DNA from: Enoplolaimus lenunculus
Taxonomy: Eukaryota; Nematoda; Enoplea; Enoplida; Thoracostomopsidae
DNA: 64,000 nucleotides
Assembly: GCA_030248215.1 (NCBI GenBank)
Contig: JASANG010003665.1
Coordinates: forward strand, 62,001 to 126,000
Reading direction: 5' to 3'
Shown: piece after piece, positions 33,200-43,600 of the stretch
How the letters are laid out: each line of letters opens with the position of its first letter
Position numbering within the stretch: the first letter of the stretch is position 1
Position numbers and translations under genes: made by a program
Notes under the pieces: generated by a model
What the model was told of the DNA's origin: nothing
Database searches by the model: none
What the model saw: the letters and a program-made list of their open reading frames with translations, nothing else

Positions 33200-34150
33200 C
33201 TTTGTGCCCACTAAATACAAAAGGTGAAAGAAAATCATGTTTCATCTACTATTGTGGTGTATAAATTTGTGTTTGCCGAAAGCTATTAATACTTGCGTTG
33301 GCAAATTGAAAATAATTAGGCAGTGTTTCAATAACCTTTACATACGTCACCAAGCAAGGAATGCGTGTGTTTACCTTGTTTTGACTTTATTCTCAGAAAC
33401 GAGCCTCAATGTAGCCGAGAAATATGTTGGTTGTTATTGTACAACAACTCTTAACTATGAGCAGTGTTGCAAATGTATATAGCACTCATAAAATACACAA
33501 ACGGTCTTAAGATTGATCAAAATTTTTGTTGAAAGAATGCAAATCACATGGAAATCACTTTCATATCTTGCGCAGGCACTTCCCGAGTGATAGTATATAT
33601 AGCCTGGCCTCAGCGAATATACATACTCCCAAGGGGCCACATGTGGTGGGGCCTCCATCAGCCACACTATTAAACACTTTGAGCCGACCTCGATATCCAT
33701 GTTTAGTTGGATTATCACTTGCTTAGCCAGCGACGTTCTGTTCAACAAAACGTGTTGCGCCCCTCCGTATATGGGGCGCTGTTTTTGGGTACACACTGCG
33801 CCGGCGTCCCTTGATGATACTACACAAACAAGGGGGACCATAGGCCGCTTGAATGTCGCAATGGTGCACCAGTTGGAAGGTGAAAAAGAGGGGTACACGT
33901 TGTGTTTTTGAATTTTAAAAATTTTGAATATATTCTTGTTGAAGTCGTCCGTAGGGAGGCTTTTTCTGCCTTATCAAATATTGACTGCTAATAATTTCTG
34001 GTGTTTATCATCTTTGTAGAAGCATTCAAATTGTAAAAGATACAATGTTGGTGTTGAAACAACCAACTAAAAGGGAGAAATAATACGTGCAGTACGGCTA
34101 TGATATGAAAGGTGTTTCAGAATACCTACATTATTTAAATTTGTACCTAC
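33200..34150. other. Overlapping short frames, nothing assigned
   Basis: A 147-codon minus frame (33455-33898) and plus frames of 81, 66 and 70 codons overlap. None is recognised and no splice logic was found. The promoter of the peptide gene at 34158 would lie at the right end. Confidence 0.3.
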
Positions 34151-34157
34151 TATAAAA

Positions 34158-34400
34158 ATGCAGTTAAATTGTAAACTTGCAGTTATGCTTGTTTTCGCAG
34201 TCACTGTAATAAATATTTGCACTGCTCGCTACGAATTGGGATCTCGTTATTTGAGGTATGGCAAAGATAATGTCGGAGGTGCTGTTGTCTACGATCAACA
34301 AGATGAACTCGACCTTCCAGTACAGTATCGATCGCGCTATTGGAGACCTGGAAAGCGGTCATATAATTTACAAGATTTCAACTCATACGAAAGCTTATAG
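34158..34400 (+). CDS. Candidate neuropeptide precursor, 80 residues
   Basis: The ORF begins with a good signal peptide: MQLNCK, hydrophobic LAVMLVFAVTVINIC, probable cleavage after CTA. The remaining ~57 residues contain two similar motifs, SRYLRYGKD and SRYWRPGKR. In the second, Gly before dibasic Lys-Arg is the standard amidation and cleavage signal, predicting a peptide ending RYWRP-amide; the first would give an RY-amide if cleaved at the single Lys. An acidic spacer (DQQDELDLP) separates them and a short tail (SYNLQDFNSYESL) follows, a layout typical of peptide hormone precursors. I do not recognise the family; the C-terminus recalls RPamide or RYamide peptides only loosely. Single exon in the window; upstream exons cannot be excluded. 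The stop is 30 bp before a mariner-like MITE. Confidence 0.62.
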   Translation: MQLNCKLAVMLVFAVTVINICTARYELGSRYLRYGKDNVGGAVVYDQQDELDLPVQYRSRYWRPGKRSYNLQDFNSYESL

Positions 34401-34430
34401 TCGAAAGCCTGCTAACGAAAGCGAAACGAT

Positions 34431-34857
34431 TACTGTAGTGACCCCAATAAGAGGGGGTAAAAAGAGGGGTCCTCATTTTGAGTCCCAATCAATAGGAGTC
34501 CGTATCTCTAATAAGAGTTCGTAAGCGGATAGTATAACTGAACACTAATTAGAGTCCATAAATGTCAACTCTCCCTAAGTGTAGTGCAGTAAATGACTCC
34601 ACGACCAAATAACAACCCGAATGTGTTTTATTAAATCCAGAAAATAATTAACGGACACGGCAACCAACAAAAATGCTCCGGAAGATCAGTCATGCCCAAA
34701 ACAGAGAATACATTAGCGTTTGGTGTTAGGTCTAACTAACAAAAGGCGGCGGAGGGCGGGTTAAAAATACATAACAGTCCGTAACAGAATAACAGAGGGA
34801 ACACTCTGGAGAGGCCAAATAAATATCAGTCACCCTCTTATTCGGATCACTACAGTA
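34431..34857. mobile_element. Mariner-like MITE, complete, just downstream of the peptide ORF
   Basis: TACTGTAGTGACCCCAATAA at the left, CTTATTCGGATCACTACAGT plus A at the right, inverted, TA-bounded. Opposite in orientation to the copies at 28.4 and 29.2 kb. It probably lies within or beside the 3' UTR of the peptide gene. Confidence 0.85.
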
Positions 34858-34859
34858 AT

Positions 34860-36620
34860 TAAATGTTTGTTCTGTTCAACAACTGTGTGGATTTAAACTT
34901 GATATTATGTCCGACTTTTCTGCGGTTAATAATTAAACTTTTTAAATTCTAAAATAGTTTTTGCGTTACAACGAATGAATTGTAAAAGTTCACAAAATAA
35001 TCATACCAAATTTGCTTAAACGTACGATATATAAATGTCATAGCGCATATTGCAACCTAGCGAATTTTGCTATGCCAATGAAATATTGAGGTACAAGTGA
35101 AATAATACGCTGCCAGTCTAATATTTACAAGGTTAGTGCTACCATTGGATAGTGTTTGACGTGACGTTTTTAAGCACATATTTCACGTGTCAAATATAAT
35201 ATATACTTTGGTGATAGCAAAATGAGCAATGTTACTTTAAGGGGTGTAACAATCAGACCACCATAATTTATATATTTTTTGGAAAAATCGACCTCCGTCT
35301 AAATTTTCTTAGCAAAAAATCAAACCTTCGCGAGGCTGAATAAATAGGTCCGGCTCAATTAAATAGGAAAATCACTCCGCCGACTATAATTTTTGCTGCG
35401 CTTTAAAATTTTTCACACCTCACAATGATTCCATTTTCGGTTTGACTACATGACACAAAATTAAGACTAGTGATGGACATCAGATGTTTATCATATCTGG
35501 AATCCAGCAAATTTTGCACGAAAATAAATTTGTTGTTTCGGATGTCTGAAAATAAATCTTGTAGTTTCTAGTTTTCACAACATCAGCTATTGTTTCTTAA
35601 ACATTTCTTTTATGGGTCAGTCGCCCCAATGAATTGCCCTGAGACAAAAAAAACGACAGTTTAGAAGCATAGAACAGCCAGCAATTCTGATATCAATTTA
35701 TGTATTAAATTGTCAACGTACAGAAAATATACTAAATTTTAAATTAAAAAAATTCTCACATGAGGCTGACAGGTTTTGATACCAAGCAAAACGTCCTAAA
35801 TTGAAGTTCAGTTTTAAAATCCAAATTTATGGGTCCGATTTTTGCTAGTAAAATTCACATGGAATCTGTGATTTGTCCTAGGAAAGGTTAGACGGTGGTC
35901 TGTGGAAGCCACCAGTTAAAAGTCGTTTATTGTTTTAATACTTTATGCTGAATTTTGATCCTCAACTTTACTGGTTCAAAATTTACCAGATCTATCGGCA
36001 ACTGCTAATAGGTGCTCCACAATCCAATACATGTATAATTTAGCAAAAAACACAACATGAACACGCTTTTTGTAACCGCTTCGAACTAAGCAGCCCCTGA
36101 AAGGGTCAGAAAAACGGTGTGTGCCTCCTCCAACCTAATATATACTGAAATACATGGTTAGATTCGAAACTATTTTTCTTTCAAGACGTTTTCGGCCACG
36201 TAGTATATACGAAAAATATAACTGGGCGAAACTGAAAAATTGTTAAATCGCACTGTTTCTCAGGCATTATTGCTGTGCACCGTAAAACGTGAGTTCCCTA
36301 TCAGGTTCAAACGTCAAGTTCTTATAATAGTACGCTTATAGTAAACGAATGCCATCTGAAATTTCCGTTTCGGATTTCGCTAAAAATTGAATAGCAAATA
36401 AAAACAAAAAGTTTTTTGGCGGAAAAAATTTTTGCATGATTTTTCAACCGGTAGTTCTCATAAATTTCGGTGAATAGGCGACTGTACCGAAATTAATAAG
36501 GAATAATAATCAAACCCTACATTCGCATTAAATGTATTTCAGTAATTTTCGAAGAATCTTAGTTAAATGACGTTGTACGAAAATTTGCCTAGATGTTCTA
36601 ATAATTAACTCAACCTGTAC
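34860..36620. other. No supported gene
   Basis: AT-rich with no long frames. A decayed GGATATCC-like fragment may be present near 35470-35600. Confidence 0.4.
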
Positions 36621-36623
36621 TTG

Positions 36624-36960
36624 CTATATTAATATCACGTGTCGTACTTCGTGTAACATCCAACCGGATTTTCGCACTTGAAATTCGTCTAGCTTTTTCT
36701 TCAGTTCGCTGTACATTGTTAATACCTGCTCACCAATGCTTGATTCGTACAGAATTGTTCGTCCCTTTCTATAAAAATGTGCTGTCATTGTATTTCCTTC
36801 TATTTTTCTAATGCACATTCAACACTAATCCAAATCTGGATCCCGTTTCTTAAGTGCCAATTAATCGCTGCATTAACATTTATATCGCTTAAAATGGAAA
36901 TATATATTATAAGGCCACCTCCTGGCTTTGTCCCTGATGTCCTCGAGTTTAAACAAACGT
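36624..36960 (-). mobile_element. Polinton-type fossil: N-terminal part of a family B DNA polymerase-like gene
   Basis: The minus strand carries text resembling the region ahead of protein-primed DNA polymerase B in Polinton/Maverick elements, including a KKLDEFQVRKSGWMLHEV stretch like the conserved SGW segment. It is a short broken remnant with a few breaks; the rest of the polymerase is not seen. Age old. Confidence 0.45.
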
Positions 36961-37029
36961 GAAGGTGTTTTGTTGCGCACACGTTAATACCAAACGTGCC
37001 TCTGACCACAAAATGTCCCCTATCCAAAA

Positions 37030-38130
37030 AATCAAGAGTTTGTCCGGTTTATGTTATCGAAACTCGCTGGTCACGGACAATCTGGTCATTTAACACTAAC
37101 GCGATACACAGCTGGCAACATTTCATCAAAAAACAGCCAAATTATAACCCATTCACTCATAGAGTACTATGAGCAACTAAAACACAAATAATATACGAGC
37201 AATACAGACACTCTAACCAGCGTATAACAATTCTAACACGTAGTTATAACCCCCCATGGGACCACACGTAGGTGGCTGTCCCAGGGGAAGGTCTTCAAGG
37301 TGACTAACAGTGAAGAACACGAGGGTCCCATGCCAGTCATTTCAAACTGAAATTGTATTAAAATGTTAAAATTAGTCATCCTAAAGATTCTATCCTGAAA
37401 CTGCCATTTATGTGGGAGGATCATAATGGTGACAAATTATACAGAAAACATAAACCTAATTCAGTAAAATTTACGAATTTTGAACTTCATGTTTTTAAAT
37501 TTCAATATAACTTCAACATTTTGTAATTCTCATTCTTTACATTTCCTAATTAAACAAATTTACACGTAACTGATACTTGTTGAATCAATAAATCACGCCT
37601 TTTGTTACCATTTTGGTTTGTATCAATAAATCACGCCTTTTGTTACCATTTTGGTTGTTGCGGTTGACAATTCTAAACCCATTCCTTCCGCCTTGCCTGA
37701 TGCTAAGCGCAAGCCTAGTTACTTACAAACGAGCAACCTCGCGTATCGGGCGCTGTTCGGCAAATTTTTCATTTGCAACGGTAATTGCGCATTAGGCGCT
37801 AGTCAAAATTTTTTCATTTTAAATTTTTTGAACCATTTAGGTACTTTGGTACCCACCTCCATTCCAGATGCAGCTCTTTCAAAATATTCATGGTAAATTT
37901 TTTATTTTTGATCCTTTTAGGTTCATTAGTGCCAACCTCCATCCCACATGCACCTTTTCAACAATTTATTCAATTTAAATTTTATATTTTCGAACCTTTG
38001 AGGTTCTTTGACTAACAAACCTTTTCAGATAAATTTTTTAACCGTGTGCTGTACAACTAACATGGGCTAATATACAATATTACAGCCAAAGGATTAATTT
38101 AACTTATTTTGTATACGGTAATCAAGCAAC
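37030..38130. other. Short local duplications, no gene
   Basis: A 38-bp tandem duplication (TCAATAAATCACGCC.. at 37585 and 37623) and about 2.5 copies of a degenerate ~88-bp unit (GGTACCCACCTCCATTCC, GTGCCAACCTCCATCCC) at 37810-37995. A short inverted repeat (CCATGGGACC / GGGTCCCATG) is near 37255-37335. Confidence 0.6.
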
Positions 38131-38892
38131 TCAAAAGGTTAGTCTAGAGCTGTTTTTTCTTTGGAACTTTAATTCTAACGAAATTCTTCCATTTTCGTAA
38201 TGCATTGGAGATCCAAGAGAATCTAATAGTTCCAAGCGAAGTATATTCGAGTACAGTATATTACAATCCAGAAATTTTATATTGATTGGTTCGTAATACA
38301 AAATTGGCTCGGAAACATTCATATTTGGAATGAGCATAAATTCCTTTTTCGAATTGTCCTCGATTATTATATCTCCAATGAAATCAGATTGTAAAAAGAA
38401 AAATTTCGTGAAAAGGCAAAAGTCTACGGTTTTCTCACAGGTTATAGATCTTTCTATGTAGCTTTCGCTAATCCATGATGTTCTCTGAAGCTTCAATAAG
38501 ACGTTTTCTATTTTAGCACCTCCAGTACAATTAATTGTTACTTTTTTGGTCAATTCATCACAAACAAATTGAATAAATGTTGCATCTATAGCAATTTGAG
38601 ATTGCAAGTAGCTTATGAAACACTGGTTATCGTAGCATATCATAGGCTCAAAAACAATATTATGCAATGCTTTTGTTTCCGGAGAAAAGTAAGTCAAATA
38701 TAAATTTTTGGCTGTAATATTGCAAATTGGCCAGAGAAGGACAATTTTTGTTAATCCCACTTCGTACTTAGTTAGACCAAAGTCAAGGAAATATGTTAGA
38801 TAACAGTCAACTACAGAATCTGTGGTATCAGATTCTAAGTAAATATAAGCACTTTCAATCATTTTTCGTTTAAATTTTTGTTGAATAGCCAC
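38131..38892 (-). mobile_element. Polinton-like fossil: minor capsid/penton-like gene, 253 codons
   Basis: A single long frame whose C-terminal half follows the pattern of a structural-protein family common in Polinton-type elements: an aromatic/charged strand, a YEPI-type segment, and a final LRLELLDSLGSPMHY..ISLELKF strand. It looks whole as one frame, though its completeness is untested. No terminal repeats, integrase or ATPase were found nearby, so it is an isolated remnant, possibly of the same element as 36624-36960. Assignment is by pattern memory. Confidence 0.45.
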
Positions 38893-39215
38893 ATATTTAT
38901 ATGCTTTTCATTAATCATAAAAAAGATAATGCAAGTTGCTTTCTGATCTAAGTTTTAACTCAAATGAAATAGCAACTTGAAAAGCCTATCTCTATTGTCC
39001 AATTTTTTAATGCTATCTGCTAAGTTTCAGTACAATGCGACGTTACCAGGAGACAACCTTTATAAATCGCCGCAAATATTGTTTCGACTCTCCCTAAACT
39101 GATATGCTATACTTAAAGTCCGCGACAGGCTGCAGCTGCAATAAGAACATAAATGGGTACAACAGAAACACATAAATTTTTCTGATTATTTGCATCATTT
39201 TTTATTCGTTGTGTC

Positions 39216-39877
39216 CTAGCCAGTAAATAACCCGAATATAGTGAGAGAGCAGTTCACATCGATAACGAGTGCAGAAAACTTGCTGATAATGAGGTCACTT
39301 TTATGATATTCACAACAGAAACTAATAAAATGTTTTTCAACGAAGCGAAAAGATGGAAATCCCAAATCTTCGAAATGGATCGCGGAAAGATTAACCGTGC
39401 TCAATAGGAACTCGCTTGATGATACGGGATTGGTCTATATCTTTCGTATACACAATAATTTCAGAAAGATGATTAAACATCCATTCCAATGCATCTTCGA
39501 CTGCGGTGAACCCATTGCTTCTGATGTCGTACGTACCGTTCATGACAAGAGCAGAGCTATAATGAAATGATTGATTATGAATACATAACGGATAATAATT
39601 ATTATTTGTCACACGTGCTCAGTTGACACTGAAGTTCAATAAATACGACTACTGAAAAGAGAATGGTTAGAACTTGGAAACAAAAATTATGTTTACAATA
39701 ACAAATAATAAGTAACTTTAGACTTATTTCCTGCCGATGAGTTAGTTCTGAGCGGTTGATGTTTGGAGCAAATGTGAAGTGGAACATGTGTTGTGAGTTT
39801 CGAAACTTTGCAGAGATTTCGGTACTCAATGATAATCCGGAGCCGATGGACGCAGTGTTGAGGTAGATTGCGGCCAT
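39216..39877 (-). CDS. Candidate exons of an unrecognised gene
   Basis: Three consecutive coding-like stretches: 39740-39877 (starts MAAIYLNTASIGSG), 39402-39560 (SALVMNGTYDIRSNG.. EDALEWMFNHLSEIIVY) and 39216-39400 (HFEDLGFPSFRFVEKHF). Good acceptor-like sequences precede them (CTCTTTTCAG, TTTCATTATAG), but donors are not clear and I recognise no family. They could belong to the Polinton fossil or to a host gene. Confidence 0.25.
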
Positions 39878-40017
39878 AATAGATATTTGTACAGCATATC
39901 GTTATTAGATATTTTGTATTGCAAGGGCCAACAGTGCTGCTTATGAATAGTTGTGTTACGAATCCTACGATTACAGTAATGACACATAATGCGATTCATT
40001 GTGTTGAAAATGAGATC

Positions 40018-40231
40018 TTAGAAAGAAAAGCAACTGGTGAATTGCAATTTTAACGCTAATACAGACATAAAAAACTCCGTGAACTCTACGGAGCGTAACG
40101 CACGAAAGAAGTGGAACCGAGCAGAACAAACTGATGGTGATGATTATGCTTCGCAGCCTTTATATAGTTTTCAGATTAAATTAAAAGATCAAAGTCCAAA
40201 AAATTGTAAACAACTTATCCACGTAAATTAG
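40018..40231 (+). CDS. Candidate terminal exon, unrecognised
   Basis: After a possible acceptor (GATCTTAG at 40017) an open frame runs to TAG at 40231: KEKQLVNCNFNANTDIK.. RKKWNRAEQTDGDD.. YSFQIKLKDQS. Polar composition. No upstream partner exon or poly(A) signal was found. Confidence 0.2.
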
Positions 40232-40526
40232 GGTATTCCGGATTTTTAAGCCTGAATTCAAACATTTCAGACAGTTAATAGAGGAACTTTGTACGTAATA
40301 TCAGGCGATTTCATAATTAGCAAGAATATCTATTGGATTTACTACATTAAACATATAACTTTTAAAACTTTGTAAGAAATGTCACGCGCTTATTAGATTA
40401 CCGAAATATTTTACTAGGTTATTAATGTTTGGGCCCATGTTACTATAAAGGCCGTCCCAATTTCCCGGGACACAAATATACCCGGAGTGCACACTTATGC
40501 GCTCCTGTTTACATATGCACAGGCAG

Positions 40527-40626
40527 ATATATTTACGTAGGATATATTATATATAGATATATATGTACATATATATATACATATATACATATATGCATAT
40601 ATAAACATATATACACATATATATCT
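40527..40626. repeat. TA/CATATA microsatellite
   Basis: About 100 bp of ATATATGTACATATATATAC-type sequence between the left inverted repeat and the 9-bp array. Confidence 0.95.
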
Positions 40627-43600
40627 GTCCCATCTGTCCCAACTGTCCCATCTGTCCAAAGTTTCCCATCTATCCCAACTGTTCCATCTGTCCCGTCTGT
40701 TCCAACTGTCCCAACTGTCCCATCTGTCCCAAGTGTCCCAAGTGCCCCAAGTGTCCCAACTGTCCATCTGTCCCATCTGTCCCATCTGTCCCGCTGTTCG
40801 ACCTGTCCCAACTGTCCCATCTGTCCCAACTGTCCCCTCTGTCCCAACTGTCAAATCTGTCCAACTGTCCGAAGTGTCGCAACTATCCCATATGTCCCAT
40901 CTGTCCCATCTGTCCCAACTGTCCCACCTGTCCCGCTGTTCGACCTGTCCCAACTGTCCCATCTGTCCCAACTGTCCCAACTGTCCCCTCTGTCCCAACT
41001 GTCAAATCTGTCCAACTGTCCGAAGTGTCCCAACTATCCCATATGTCCCATCTGTCCCAACTGCTCCATCTGTCCATCTGTCCCAACTGTCCCATCTGAC
41101 CCAATAGTCCCAACTGTCCCATCTGTCCCGCTGTTCGACCTGTCCCAACTGTCCCAACTGTCCCATCTGTCCCAACTGCCCATCTGTCCCAACTGTCCCG
41201 CTGTTCCATCTGTCCCATCTGTTCCAACTGTCCCAACTGTCCCATCTATTCCATCTGTTCCATCTGTCCCAACTGTCCCAACTGTCCCATCTGTCCCATC
41301 TGTCCCAACTGTCCCATCTGTCCCATCTGTCCCGCTGTTCGACCTGTCCCAACTGTCCCAAATATCCCATATGTCCCATCTGTCCCATCTGTCCCAACTG
41401 CCCCATCTGTCCATCTGTCCCAATAGTCCCAACTGTCCCATCTGTCCCGCTGTTCGACCTGTCCCAACTGTCCCATCTGTCCCAACTGTCCAATCTGTCC
41501 CAACTGTCCCTCTGTTCCATCTGTCCCATCTGTCCCAACTGTCCCATCTATTCCATCTGTCCCAACTGTCCCATCTGTCGCAAGTGTCCCAAGTGTCCCA
41601 ACTGTCCCATCTGTCTCAACTGTCTCAACTGTCCCATCTGTCCCAATGGTCCCAAGTGTCCCAACTGTCCCATCTGTCCCAAGTGTCCCAACTGTCCCAT
41701 CTGTCCCATCTGTCCCATCTGTCCCAAGTGTCCCAGCTGTCCATCTTTCCCATCTGTTCCATCTTCTCATCTGTCCCAAGTGTCCCAACTGTACCATCTG
41801 TCCCACCTGTCCCAAGTGTCCCAGCTGTTCCATCTTTCCCAACTGTCCCATCTGTCCCATCTGTCCCAACTGTCTCATCTGTCCCAAGTGTCCCATCTGT
41901 CCCATCTGTCCCATCTGTCTCATCTGTCCCAAGTGTCCCATCTGTCCCAACTGTCCCATCTGCCCCAACTGTCCCATCTGTCCCGCTGTTCGACCTGTCC
42001 CAACTGTCCCAACTGTCCCATCTGTCCCCCCTGTCCCAACTGTCAATTCTGTCCAACTGTCCGAAGTGTCCCAACTATCCCATATGTCCCATCTGTCCCA
42101 ACTGTCCCATCTGTCCCATCTGTCCCAACTGTCCCATCTGCCCCAACTGTCCCATCTGTCCCGCTGTTCGACCTGTCCCAACTGTCCCATCTGTCCAAAC
42201 TGTCCCAACTGTCCCCTCTGTCCCAACTGTCAATTCTGTCCAACTGTCCGAAGTGTCCCAACTATCCCACATGTCCCATCTGTCCCAACTGTCCCATCTG
42301 TCCCGCTGTTCGACTTGTCCCAACTGTCCCATCTGTCCCATCTGTCCCAACTGTCCCAACTGTCCCATCTGTCCCACTATCCTATATGTCCCATCTGTCC
42401 CATCTGTCCCAACTGTCCCATTTGTCCCAACTGCCCCATCTGTCCCAACTGTCCCAATAGTCCCAACTGTCCCATCTGTCCCGCTGTTCGACCTGTCCCA
42501 ACTGTCCCATCTGTCCCATCTGTCCCAACTGTCCCAACTGTCCCATCTATTCCATCTGTCCCAACTGTCCCATCTGTCCCAAGTGTCCCAACTGTCCCAT
42601 CTGTCCTATTGTCCAACTGTCCCAACTGCCCCATCTGTCCTCTGTCCCAACGTTCCCAATTGTCCCCAACTGTCCTCCTGTCCCACTGTCCCATCTGTCC
42701 CGCTGTTCTCTTCCCTGTCCCTCTCCCAACTGTCCCATCTGTCCCAACTGTCCCCTCTGTTCCCCAACTGTCCCATCTGTCCCACTGTCCCAACTGTCCC
42801 CACTGTCCCAATCTGTCCCAACTGTCCCACCTGTCCCGCTGTCCGACCTGTCCCTCTGTCCCACCTGTCCCAACTGTCCCCTCTGTCCCAACTGTCCCAA
42901 ATGTCCAACTGTTCCGATCTTCCCAACTGTCTCCCACTGTCCCACCTGCCCCATCTGTCCCATCTGTCCCACTGTCCCATCTGTCCCATCTGTCCCAACT
43001 GTCCCAACTGTCCCATCTGTCCCCGCTGTTCGACCTGTCCCAACTGTCCCAGCTGTCCCATCTGTCCCACTGTCCTATTGTCCCAACTGTCCCGCTGTCC
43101 CATCTGTCTCATCTCTTTCAACTCTCCCAACTGTCCCAACTGTCCCATCTGTCCCAACTGTCTCGACTGTCCCAACTGTCCCATCTGTCCCAACTGTCCC
43201 ATCTGTCCCAATCTGTCCCAACTGTCCCGCTTTCCCAACTGTCCCAACTGTCCAATGTCCCATCTGTCCCACTGTCCCATCTGTCCAACTGTCCCATCTG
43301 TCCCAATTGTCCCACTGTCCCATCTTTCCCAACTGTCCCATCTGTCCCAACTGTCCCATCTCTCCCTCTGTCCCAAGTGTCCCAACTGTCCCCTCCCATC
43401 TGTCCCACCTGTCCCAACTGTCCCAGCTGTTCCATCTGTCCCACTGTCCCATCTGTCCCAACTGCCCCAACTGTCCCCAACTGTCCCAAATGCCCCTCTG
43501 TCCCCCCATCCAACTCCCAACTGCCCCATCTGTCCCCCACACTGTCCCCATCTTGTCCCAACTGTCCCATCTGTCCCCGCTGTCCCACTGTCCCACCTGT

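Noticed and set aside
34158-34400. Calling the peptide a GnRH, luqin, NPY or cnidarian RPamide homologue
   Set aside because: Only the amidated Arg-Pro end or Arg-Tyr is shared; length, spacing and flanking residues do not fit any of these.
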